Below, one piece after another: positions 42,418-49,881 of a DNA stretch of 64,000 nucleotides (positions are counted from its first letter, which is position 1; each line of letters opens with the position of its first letter). A program made the position numbers and the translations under genes. The stretch covers positions 1-64,000 of the forward strand of contig JAFASN010000028.1 in the NCBI GenBank assembly GCA_019244415.1, written 5' to 3'. This DNA comes from Verrucomicrobiota bacterium (lineage in GTDB: Bacteria; Verrucomicrobiota; Verrucomicrobiia; Chthoniobacterales; UBA10450). Below the pieces are notes generated by a model, which saw only the letters and a program-made list of their open reading frames with translations, was not told where the DNA came from and did no database searches.

Positions 42418-43974
42418 GTGAAACGATCAACCTGGCTGCATTTTGCGCGCGCTGTGGCGCCTACGGCAGCGTTAATCCTTTCCATGCTGCCAATCTTGCG
42501 CGCCGGTTTTCCGATGGGCCATGACTGGATTTTCGAGCTGGTGCGACTTGCTGAATTCCGTCACGCCGCGGAATCAGGGCAACTGCCGCCATTCTGGGCG
42601 CCGGATCTCTACGGCGGATTCGGCTCACCCATTTTTCTGTTTTATCCCCCGCTTTACCTGACTGTGGCGAGCGTACTCGGAGGGTGGGCCAGCGTCGTGG
42701 CTGGCGCGGCCGCGGCATTGTTGCTCTTTAGCCTGCTTGGCGCCGTACTCACCTGGCATTTTCTTCGCCGCGTCGCGAACACTTCGGCAGCACGGCTCGG
42801 CGTAATTTTCCTCACCCTGCAACCGTACTTTTTAGCGGACAAACTCATCCGCAATGCCAACGCGGAGTTTGCCGCGCTCGCAATTGTGCCCGGACTTCTA
42901 CTGGGCGTCACAATCACCAACCGTAAAGCGGCGTTTTGGTGGACGGCGTTATCCCTCGCCGGCATCATTCTCGCGCACAACCTCACGGCAATGCTGGTAC
43001 TGCCGTTTGCGCTCGTTATCGGCATCCTGGTTCACCGCAATTTTTCCGCGCTGCTCCCGATTGTAGCCGGCATTATGGCTGCCCTGGCGCTGACTGCGTT
43101 TTTCTGGATTCCCGCCCTGCATTTTCTGCCGCTCGTCCGCTCGGCCGATCTGGTCACCGGCAAATTCGATTTTCACGCGCAGTTCCCGGCGCTCCGTTCG
43201 TTCGTCTGGCCCGGCGAATTTTACTCCTCCGGATGTCTCACGCTGCCGTTCCTGCTGGCGCTGCTTTTTGCGCCAGTGCGCGACGCGCGTTTGCGCCGCA
43301 TCGTTCGCGTCTTTGGCTTAGCGAGCGGCCTGTTGCTGTTGCTGATGTTGCCCGCGAGCGGATTTGTTTGGGAACACGTTCCGTTTCTACGCTTCGCACA
43401 GTTCCCGTGGCGGCTGAACGGGCCGTTGGCAGTGCTACTTTCATGCGGCGCAGCTATCGCGATCTCGCAACTCTCGAGTTCGGTGAAATGGTGGTCAGTC
43501 GATCTTCTCTGTCTCGCGCTGGCAGCAGCCAACGCCATTCCGGTTTTCCACGCTTATCAGCCGCTCCCACCCGAACTGCGCAGCGAGGCAGCCGAATTCC
43601 TCACGCCCGCTGGAATTCAGGAGCGCCGTCTGCGTGCCACAGTTTACGATGAGTACCTGCCGGCCATTGCCGGTCCTGCCGTGATTCATGCCGATAGCCA
43701 CACGAAAGTCTTCAGAAAATGGGCGTTCCCCGTCTGGCGCGGCGAAACTGAAGGCCACGAAGTACCGGCAGAAAATTGCTCCGGCCTGGTCTGCGTGCAG
43801 ACGGCGCGAGCGGGCGCCCCGGCATCGCTTGTACTTACGAAGCCCTCCCTGCGCCAGTACTGCGAAACCGCGAGCGTTTTCAGCGGCCTGCTGCTGCTTG
43901 GCCTGGTCGCACTGCAAACGGCTCGCCGCCAGCGTTCCCGACCGCGACTCGTTAGTCGCTACCGGTCGAGCTAA
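42418..43974 (+). CDS. Polytopic membrane protein of the PTPS-related/YfhO-like glycosyltransferase type
   Basis: 518 residues from a GTG at 42418. After the first helix comes GFPMGHDWIFELVRLAEFRH, then LPPFWAPDLYGGFGSPIFLF and YPPLYLTV. This arrangement of an acidic loop followed by P-x-W and YPPL is typical of the 6-pyruvoyl-tetrahydropterin-synthase-related integral membrane family, which resembles GT-C glycosyltransferases. About 10-11 further helices follow to residue 365, then a periplasmic segment with beta character and a last helix (GLLLLGLVALQTARR). Probable role: transfer of a sugar from a lipid carrier on the periplasmic side; this is inferred. It overlaps the convergent gene at 43952 by 23 bp. 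Confidence 0.72.
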   Translation: MKRSTWLHFARAVAPTAALILSMLPILRAGFPMGHDWIFELVRLAEFRHAAESGQLPPFWAPDLYGGFGSPIFLFYPPLYLTVASVLGGWASVVAGAAAALLLFSLLGAVLTWHFLRRVANTSAARLGVIFLTLQPYFLADKLIRNANAEFAALAIVPGLLLGVTITNRKAAFWWTALSLAGIILAHNLTAMLVLPFALVIGILVHRNFSALLPIVAGIMAALALTAFFWIPALHFLPLVRSADLVTGKFDFHAQFPALRSFVWPGEFYSSGCLTLPFLLALLFAPVRDARLRRIVRVFGLASGLLLLLMLPASGFVWEHVPFLRFAQFPWRLNGPLAVLLSCGAAIAISQLSSSVKWWSVDLLCLALAAANAIPVFHAYQPLPPELRSEAAEFLTPAGIQERRLRATVYDEYLPAIAGPAVIHADSHTKVFRKWAFPVWRGETEGHEVPAENCSGLVCVQTARAGAPASLVLTKPSLRQYCETASVFSGLLLLGLVALQTARRQRSRPRLVSRYRSS

Positions 43975-44275
43975 GGTCGCGTCGCAGCTTCCGCTTCTCC
44001 GCGCGCGATTGCGCTCGCACCATCAGGAGATCAAACGCCGCCAGCAGCAACGCCGTCACCGTCAACCACGCGCAGGCCAGCCAGAAAATGACGAAGTACC
44101 ATGGATGCTCCCGCGGATTGATCTCCACGAATGTGCTCCCCGCAAATGCGATCAACATCGCCCCAAGCAGCGTAATAAACATCGTCCACCGCCGCGTCCT
44201 TTGATCCCGAATGAGGCCGCGCGCCGCATGCGCGGCAAACGAGCCGAGGCGCAGCTTCTTTTCCACCGGCGCCAC
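43952..44275 (-). CDS. Small two-helix membrane protein of unknown function
   Basis: 107 residues. Two hydrophobic helices (TMFITLLGAMLIAFAGSTFV, then WYFVIFWLACAWLTVTALLL) are separated by a short loop EINPREHP and followed by a basic tail RAEKRKLRRDLSS. The N-terminal 30 residues are basic, so both ends should face the cytosol. No family is recognised. The 3' end overlaps the convergent membrane-protein gene by 23 bp. Confidence 0.6.
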   Translation of the reverse strand: MAPVEKKLRLGSFAAHAARGLIRDQRTRRWTMFITLLGAMLIAFAGSTFVEINPREHPWYFVIFWLACAWLTVTALLLAAFDLLMVRAQSRAEKRKLRRDLSSTGSD

Positions 44276-44459
44276 TGTGCATCTCGCACAGGCTCACGCA
44301 ATGCCCGTTTGCAAACAAGATCTGGGACCTACGAGGTGCATCACGTCGCTATGCTGGACTTGTTCTTATCGTGATTTATACCGGCTGGCGAAAGCTTTGC
44401 CATGGGCATTTGGCCGTGGGGCTTCGCGCCGCTCCGCCGCGCAGCCATCCCCGTAGCGA

Positions 44460-45890
44460 TCAAACGAGCAGCAACGCCGGATTTTCGAGTAAATGGCGCA
44501 GCTCTTTTAAATATTGCGCGCCGAGCGCGCCGTCGATGACGCGGTGATCGCAGCTCATCCAAATGCTCATGCGATGCCCGGCAACGATGGCATCGCAATT
44601 GTCGATCACTGGTACTTTGCGGATGGCGCCAATGGCGAGAATGAATCCCTGCGGCGGATTGATGATGGCGGTGAAGGCATCGATGCCCATGCCACCCAAA
44701 TTAGACACGGTGAAGCTGCCGCCCTGGAATTCCTCCGGTTTCATTCGTTTGTTGCGCGCGCGCATGGTCAAGTCTTTCGCTGCCGTACTCAGCTCGCGCA
44801 GCGATTTGGTCTGCGCGGCGCGCACGACCGGCGTGAGCAACCCGTCTTCAATCGCCACCGCAATTCCGAGATCGATCTCGGCAAATTGCACGATGCTCTC
44901 GCCCTCAAACGAGGCGTTTACCTTCGGTACTTTCTGCGCCGCCATGACGGCAGCTTTCATGACAAAATCGTTCACGGTGATTTTCGCCGTATCGGATTCT
45001 TCACCGGCGGCTTTTAACTCCGCGCGCGCCGCCATCAGCGGTCCGGCATCAATATCGATGTTGAGATAAAAGTGCGGGACCGGTGCTTTGCTTTGGGTCA
45101 GCCGCTCGGCAATGCCGCGGCGCATCCCGGAAAGCTGAGTACGGAGCGCGCCCTTGGGCGCTGCTGCCGCATCGGCGGTACTCGGCGCCTTGGGCGCCTG
45201 ATGTGACGGAGCAGCTTGTACTTTTCGGCCCGGAACAGCGGGTTTCTCGCTGCGATCTTGCATCGCTCGGCGCACATCGTTCTCCGTGATACGGCCGTCG
45301 GGACCTGTGCCATTGATGCTGCCAAGATCGAGCCCGAGTTGCCCGGCCAAGCGGCGAGCTACCGGCGACGCTTTCACGCGCACTCCTTCATCGGTATCGG
45401 GAGCATCTGGCTTGCCTTCTTCAGCTCGCGAACGAGACGCTTGCCCGTCCGATTTTGATCCGGGCTGCGGCGTTTCCTTTTGCTTCGCCTGAGCGGGAGC
45501 GGCCTTTCCTGTTTCGGCGGCGAGTTCTGCGGGCTGCTGTTCCTCGCCCTCCTCGATCTCGCACGGTTCCTGTTCGTCTTCCTGTCTGGCTGCCCTCGCC
45601 TCTTCTCCGCCCTTCTTTGGTGTTTTCTGTTGCTCGCGACCCGCCGTCGCCTCGCCGTTTTCGCCGATGAACGCAATCTTTTGCCCGACTTCGACCTTGC
45701 CTCCTTCGGGAACAAAAATCTCCGTTAACGTCCCCTCCTCCGGCGACTCCCATTCCATGGTCGCCTTGTCGGTCTCGATCTCGGCCAGCACTTCGCCGGA
45801 CGAAACTTTCTCGCCCTTTTTCTTCTTCCACGCGACCAGAGTGCCCTCCGTCATGGTGTCGCTGAGTTTTGGCATTTGGATTTCAGGCAT
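44460..45890 (-). CDS. pdhC: Pyruvate dehydrogenase E2: dihydrolipoamide acetyltransferase
   Basis: 476 residues. The lipoyl domain (1-80) has the lipoylated lysine in ETDKATMEWES. A long charged Gln/Glu/Lys/Pro-rich linker follows, then the peripheral-subunit-binding domain (VKASPVARRLAGQLGLDLGS, INGTGPDGRITENDV). The catalytic acyltransferase domain (about 250-476) contains VNASFEGESIVQFAEIDLGI and the active-site SCDHRVIDGALGAQYL. It moves the acetyl group from E1 to CoA and forms the core of the complex. The order on the minus strand is E1alpha, E1beta, E2; no E3 gene is in the window. A REP-like palindrome separates it from the E1beta gene. 'pdhC' is used in the sense of E2 of split-E1 complexes. 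Confidence 0.93.
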   Translation of the reverse strand: MPEIQMPKLSDTMTEGTLVAWKKKKGEKVSSGEVLAEIETDKATMEWESPEEGTLTEIFVPEGGKVEVGQKIAFIGENGEATAGREQQKTPKKGGEEARAARQEDEQEPCEIEEGEEQQPAELAAETGKAAPAQAKQKETPQPGSKSDGQASRSRAEEGKPDAPDTDEGVRVKASPVARRLAGQLGLDLGSINGTGPDGRITENDVRRAMQDRSEKPAVPGRKVQAAPSHQAPKAPSTADAAAAPKGALRTQLSGMRRGIAERLTQSKAPVPHFYLNIDIDAGPLMAARAELKAAGEESDTAKITVNDFVMKAAVMAAQKVPKVNASFEGESIVQFAEIDLGIAVAIEDGLLTPVVRAAQTKSLRELSTAAKDLTMRARNKRMKPEEFQGGSFTVSNLGGMGIDAFTAIINPPQGFILAIGAIRKVPVIDNCDAIVAGHRMSIWMSCDHRVIDGALGAQYLKELRHLLENPALLLV

Positions 45891-45898
45891 ATTCGGGG

Positions 45899-45991
45899 GT
45901 CATTCTGAGCGAAGCGCAGCGGAGCCGAAGAATCCCGTGGCGTTGCCCTTCAGTTACAATCGCGGGATCCCTCGACTTCGCTCGGGATGAC
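45899..45991. repeat. 93-bp palindromic REP-like element, copy 3
   Basis: It fills almost the whole gap between the E1beta stop (45995) and the E2 start (45890). The ends are GTCATTCTGAGCGAAGCGCA and GACTTCGCTCGGGATGAC. It may cut or stabilise the operon mRNA between the two genes. Confidence 0.8.
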
Positions 45992-45994
45992 GGC

Positions 45995-46984
45995 TCACGC
46001 ATAACAAACCTTCTTCACCGCAGCGACGAGCTTCTCCGCATTCGGCAGTACAGCATGCTCGAGTCGTTCGTTGTAAGGCATGGGAACGTCCTCCTGCGAG
46101 ACACGCGCGACCGGTGCATCCAGTTCATCGAAAATGTTCTTTTGGATGCGATAACAGATTTCCGCGCCCACTCCGCAGTATGGGCGGTCCTGCTCGGCAA
46201 CAACAACGCGGTGCGTCTTCGCCACCGATTTGTAAATCGCTTCTTCGTCCAGCGGTTTAATCGAGCGCAGATCCAGCACTTCGGCGCTGATATTCTCCTC
46301 CTCCAGTTGCTCCGCCACTCTGAGCGCGAGCGGTACTGTTTGCGCGTAGCAGACGATCGTCACATCCGAGCCTTCGCGTTTCACTTCCGCTTTCCCTAAG
46401 GGAATCAGCAACTCCACATGGGGCGGCTCGATCATGCCTTTCGAGCTGTAGAGTAACTCTGATTCAAGTACCAGCACCGGGTTATTGTCGCGCACAGCCG
46501 TCTTGAGCAGACCTTTGGCATCGCGCGGTGTTGCCGGGGTACAGATTTTCAATCCCGGCACATTGGCGTACAAACATTCCGTAGCGTGCGAATGCGTGGC
46601 ACCGAGTTGATGCGCTGGGCCGTTCGGTCCGCGGAACACAATCGGGATATTGAACTGACCGCCGCTCATGGTGAGCATGTTCGGCGCGTTATTCACCACC
46701 TGGTCGAATGCCACTAACGAGAAGCTGAACGTCATGAATTCGATGATCGGGCGCAGTCCGACCATGGCCGCGCCGACGCCGAGTCCGGCAAAACCGTTCT
46801 CGGAAATGGGCGTATCGATGATCCGCTTTGGTCCGAAGCGCTCCAGCAAACCTTGGGAAACTTTGTAGGCGCCGTTGTACTCAGCGACTTCTTCGCCCAT
46901 GAGGAAGACGTTGGGATCGCGCGCGAGTTCTTCCGCAAGCGCCTCGTTGAGCGCCTGGCGATAAGTAATTTCGCGCATGTTCAT
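45995..46984 (-). CDS. pdhB: Pyruvate dehydrogenase E1 beta subunit
   Basis: 329 residues from the ATG at 46984 (MNMREITYRQALNEAL); a second ATG at 46978 is equally possible. The frame runs to 47050 through a palindrome, which I reject. EELARDPNVFLMGEEVAEYN and RIIDTPISENGFAGLGVGAA are the thiamine-diphosphate-side motifs. GPNGPAHQLGATHSHATECL matches the phosphorylation-loop region, and EVLDLRSIKPLDEEAI and VVVAEQDRP mark the transketolase C-domain. The subunit forms an alpha2-beta2 tetramer with E1alpha and decarboxylates pyruvate. A branched-chain oxo-acid dehydrogenase is an alternative that the full operon makes less likely. Confidence 0.92.
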   Translation of the reverse strand: MNMREITYRQALNEALAEELARDPNVFLMGEEVAEYNGAYKVSQGLLERFGPKRIIDTPISENGFAGLGVGAAMVGLRPIIEFMTFSFSLVAFDQVVNNAPNMLTMSGGQFNIPIVFRGPNGPAHQLGATHSHATECLYANVPGLKICTPATPRDAKGLLKTAVRDNNPVLVLESELLYSSKGMIEPPHVELLIPLGKAEVKREGSDVTIVCYAQTVPLALRVAEQLEEENISAEVLDLRSIKPLDEEAIYKSVAKTHRVVVAEQDRPYCGVGAEICYRIQKNIFDELDAPVARVSQEDVPMPYNERLEHAVLPNAEKLVAAVKKVCYA

Positions 46985-46992
46985 GACAAAAC

Positions 46993-47050
46993 GTGGGGCG
47001 AGTTTCCAACTTGCCTTCGATGACACACGCAACTTGGAAAGTTGCGCCAC
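46993..47050. repeat. 58-bp inverted repeat between the E1alpha and E1beta genes
   Basis: GTGGGGCGAGTTTCCAACTT and CAACTTGGAAAGTTGCGCCAC are imperfect inverted copies around an 18-base centre. It occupies the whole gap between the two genes, a third palindrome type in this window. Confidence 0.75.
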
Positions 47051-47053
47051 ATT

Positions 47054-48019
47054 TCACGGCGCGTACGTGTAGTCATACAGCTTCGCGAGCGGCGGCTCGT
47101 TGCTTTCCTCGGCGAATTTGACGCTGTCCAGCGCGGCGCGTTTCGCTTCCTTGTCCAGCTCATCGAATTTCTCGTTCGTTAATGTCCCTTCGCGGGTGAG
47201 CTGCGCGCGCAACCGCGTGATCGGGTCATCCAGGCGGTACTTTTCCAGTTGCTCCTTCGTGCGATAACTCGCCGGGTCGGACATGGAATGGCCGCGATAC
47301 CGATAGGTGCGCGCTTCCACAAATGCGGGATGCGGCTCCTTGCGCACCGACGCGATCACCTCTGCCAGTTTGTCGCGCACGGCGCGGAAGTTCATTCCAT
47401 CGACGATGCACGCCGGAATGTCATAACCTTCGGCGCGTTGAATGATCTGCTTGAGCGAAGTTGAGCGCTCGACCGAAGTACCCATGGCGAAGAGGTTGTT
47501 CTCACAAATGAAAATCACGGGCAGCTTGTAAAGCGCGGCCAGGTTCAGTGCCTCATGAAACGCGCCCTGGTTGATTGCGCCATCACCGAAAAAACAAAGC
47601 GTGACGCGGTCTTCGTTGCGGTACTTGCAGGCGAACGCCAGCCCGCAGGCCAGTGGCACATGCGCGCCGACGATGGCGTGACCGCCGTACATGTGGTGTT
47701 CCTTATCGAAAAAATGCATCGACCCGCCGAGACCGCGGGAGCAGCCGGTGTCTTTGCCGAAAAGTTCGGCCATGCAGGCGTTGGCCGACGTTCCGCGCGC
47801 CAGCGCGTGCGCGTGGTCGCGGTACGCGGTGATGATGTAATCATCGCGCCGCGTGGCGGCGATGGCGCCAGCGACCACCGCTTCCTGCCCAATGTAAAGG
47901 TGGCAAAAGCCGCCGATTTTCTGGGACTGATACTGCTGGCTGGCGCGCTCCTCGAAACGCCGGATCAGCAACATCAGCCAGAGCATCTCGACTTCGTCGC
48001 GCTCCTCCGGCGGCTGCAT
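47054..48019 (-). CDS. pdhA: Pyruvate dehydrogenase E1 alpha subunit
   Basis: 321 residues from the ATG at 48019 (MQPPEERDEVEMLWLMLLIR). GFCHLYIGQEAVVAGAIAA, DYIITAYRDHAHALARG, GGSMHFFDKEHHMYGGHAIV and the thiamine-diphosphate/Mg motif GDGAINQGAFHEALNLAALY ending in ENN are all present. YRYRGHSMSDPASYRTKEQL matches the phosphorylation-loop region. Length fits the split alpha subunit. It is the first pdh gene, with the membrane protein at 48025 just 5 bp upstream on the same strand, so that gene may be part of the operon. The product catalyses the thiamine-dependent step that commits pyruvate to acetyl-CoA. Confidence 0.93.
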   Translation of the reverse strand: MQPPEERDEVEMLWLMLLIRRFEERASQQYQSQKIGGFCHLYIGQEAVVAGAIAATRRDDYIITAYRDHAHALARGTSANACMAELFGKDTGCSRGLGGSMHFFDKEHHMYGGHAIVGAHVPLACGLAFACKYRNEDRVTLCFFGDGAINQGAFHEALNLAALYKLPVIFICENNLFAMGTSVERSTSLKQIIQRAEGYDIPACIVDGMNFRAVRDKLAEVIASVRKEPHPAFVEARTYRYRGHSMSDPASYRTKEQLEKYRLDDPITRLRAQLTREGTLTNEKFDELDKEAKRAALDSVKFAEESNEPPLAKLYDYTYAP

Positions 48020-48024
48020 TGAAT

Positions 48025-48606
48025 TCAGTGCGCGCGGGCGAGACCGAGGCGGCGGGCGCGCGGCGATTCAGCTCGCATGAGCAATACGAAAATGGCGCTG
48101 AAGATCAGGTCGCTCACGAGTGAGTTACGGAAGAACATCCAGGTTGGCGTGGCCCCGTATTGCGGCAGACCGACGGTGAGCGCCTGGATCAGTCCGGCGA
48201 AGCTCTTCACGTAACCGGGATCAGTTGCCCATGAGAACGCGTTGGTGATCACGTAAAACAATGTTGAACCTGCCAGTGACGCCGGCAGCATCGTTTTGAG
48301 CGATGCGCGATTTTGCAGCGACCAGCCAATGCCGCCGACGAGGGCGAGCGCAATGTAGCGAGCAAAGACGTGCCAGCTGAAAAATGACGCCTGGTAGATG
48401 GCGTCCAGAATTAGGTCCGAAAGAAACAGCGTGACCAGCGGAAGGCTTAACTTGAACGCGCGCGGCAAGTACGCCGCGCAACAAAGCGCAATGGCCGCGA
48501 GAGGCGCGAAATTCGAGAGCCACATGGCCGCGCCGGAATGAATGAGCAGACCCGCCGCGACTCGATACGCGACAACGCAAAGTACGAACAAAATTGCCGG
48601 AAACAT
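48025..48606 (-). CDS. DUF6580-type integral membrane protein
   Basis: 193 residues with five to six helices: ILFVLCVVAYRVAAGLLIH, FAPLAAIALCCAAYLPRAF, LPLVTLFLSDLILDAIYQ, ARYIALALVGGIGWSL, LAGSTLFYVITNAFSW and SLVSDLIFSAIFVLLM. WLSNFAPLAAIAL near the start and NAFSWATDPGY in the fifth helix are typical of the DUF6580 family. No function has been assigned to it. It resembles small S-component-like membrane proteins in size. It is followed within 5 bp by the pyruvate dehydrogenase genes, which hints at, but does not prove, a role in uptake of a cofactor such as thiamine. Confidence 0.72.
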   Translation of the reverse strand: MFPAILFVLCVVAYRVAAGLLIHSGAAMWLSNFAPLAAIALCCAAYLPRAFKLSLPLVTLFLSDLILDAIYQASFFSWHVFARYIALALVGGIGWSLQNRASLKTMLPASLAGSTLFYVITNAFSWATDPGYVKSFAGLIQALTVGLPQYGATPTWMFFRNSLVSDLIFSAIFVLLMRAESPRARRLGLARAH

Positions 48607-48723
48607 GGGAAAGCAAGTTTATCGTTCCTGCGCCAGATGCAACGCGCAATTCCAAGTCGCTGTAATCCCACGCGAGAGGAGGGAGTTGCGCCGGCGAACT
48701 GAATTCGTGGAGCCGCTTGCCTT

Positions 48724-48782
48724 CTGTAGCCGTTCGCCTGTGGCAAGCGTTTGCTCAAGACGCGCCGCACGGGCGACTACAG
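48724..48782. repeat. CTGTAG...CTACAG palindromic element, 59 bp
   Basis: CTGTAGCCGTTCGCCTGTGG and GCACGGGCGACTACAG bound the element, between the membrane protein gene and rpsT. Confidence 0.6.
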
Positions 48783-48810
48783 AGCCCGACAACTCCGGTC
48801 GGGATGACGA

Positions 48811-49038
48811 TTACTTTGCCAATAGCGCTTTACGTCGATTCGCCGCGTTGCGGTGAATGATTCCGCGCTTGGCCGCTTTATCGATGGCGGAAATTAGCGC
48901 AGTTCTATCCGCGGGCTGCGCGTCTGCGGCGCTGGCGCGCTTGCTCAAAGTACGAAGCCGGGAAAGTACGCTGCGGTTGCGCAAGGCACGGCGCTCGGTC
49001 TGGCGGGCGCGTTTGGCGGCGGATTTAGTGTTAGCCAT
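48811..49038 (-). CDS. rpsT: 30S ribosomal protein S20
   Basis: 75 residues, basic. MANTKSAAKRARQTERRALR is the typical S20 start, followed by SVLSRLRTLSKRA and SAIDKAAKRGIIHRNAANRR. It binds 16S rRNA in the lower body of the small subunit and is needed for assembly. It is about ten residues shorter than the E. coli protein, mainly in the loop between the long helices. It stands alone, with a palindromic repeat 28 bp past its stop. Confidence 0.95.
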   Translation of the reverse strand: MANTKSAAKRARQTERRALRNRSVLSRLRTLSKRASAADAQPADRTALISAIDKAAKRGIIHRNAANRRKALLAK

Positions 49039-49144
49039 AGCGTGGGGCGTGGACGCTGCTGCGGCGCGCCCGTTTTGTCAAACGAGCAACGCTTTGCCTT
49101 CGGTCCGGCGGCGGCGATCGGAGCGCTAGTTCTAGCCTGCGTCG

Positions 49145-49873
49145 TTAGCTGTTGTTGCGTGCGAGACGCAGGGCAGAGGCGCTCTTCGGCAGCGGCTTCG
49201 CTTTCTGCGAGCCGGCGATTGCATTCGGGCGGCCTTTTTCCACCGGTTGATCCGGGGCCTGGAAGCGATAAATCACCTTCGCTTTGGCCACATTCGGCAT
49301 CTTATCGGCAATGACACGCACGACTGAGCCTAACGGCAGCTGGCTGTAGAGATCGATCACGTCCTTCGATTTCATGCGAATGCAGCCGTAGCTCGCCGGA
49401 GTACCGATGGTCCGTTCTTCCGCGGTGCCGTGGATGTAGATGCAGCGGCTGAATGCATGGGCGGTGGAAGCCTCAAGCCCGCGGAGCCAGATGATGCGAC
49501 TAACGATAGGATCCCGGCCGGGAGCATTCGGCTGGAGGATCTCGCCGGTGAAGCGCCGATTATGGAAAACAGCCCCAGGCGGTGCGTGATCGCCGATTTT
49601 CTGCGCGACAGCCATGGCCCCGATGGGCGTGGCCATGGCACCCCGATTATCGCCCAGGCCGAATTTCGAAGTGGAAACCGGGTAAGTGGCCACCTCGTAA
49701 CCATTCTGGAGAAGCATGAGCTTCTGATCGCGAATGCTAATGATGACACTCGGAATGACGACGGGCTGCGCGGTCTGTGCCTGCTGCGGAGCAGGCTGTG
49801 AACTGGCCTGCTGCCCTGCGCGTGCAGAGGCCACTGCCAGTATCGCAGTGAAACAGAGCGCTATGCGGAGCAT
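49145..49873 (-). CDS. L,D-transpeptidase (YkuD domain)
   Basis: 242 residues from the ATG at 49873 (MLRIALCFTAILAVASARAG), 8 bp after the stop of the upstream glycosyltransferase; the longer frame overlaps that gene. A signal peptide and a Gln/Ala/Pro-rich spacer come first. The YkuD domain starts SVIISIRDQKLMLLQNGYEV and has IYIHGTAEE with the catalytic histidine and TPASYGCIRMKSKDVIDLY with the catalytic cysteine. Such enzymes make 3-3 peptidoglycan crosslinks or attach proteins to the wall, in the periplasm. The C-terminal tail (KAKPLPKSASALRLARNNS) is basic and probably disordered. Likely cotranscribed with the glycosyltransferase. Confidence 0.9.
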   Translation of the reverse strand: MLRIALCFTAILAVASARAGQQASSQPAPQQAQTAQPVVIPSVIISIRDQKLMLLQNGYEVATYPVSTSKFGLGDNRGAMATPIGAMAVAQKIGDHAPPGAVFHNRRFTGEILQPNAPGRDPIVSRIIWLRGLEASTAHAFSRCIYIHGTAEERTIGTPASYGCIRMKSKDVIDLYSQLPLGSVVRVIADKMPNVAKAKVIYRFQAPDQPVEKGRPNAIAGSQKAKPLPKSASALRLARNNS

Positions 49874-49881
49874 GGGAAACT

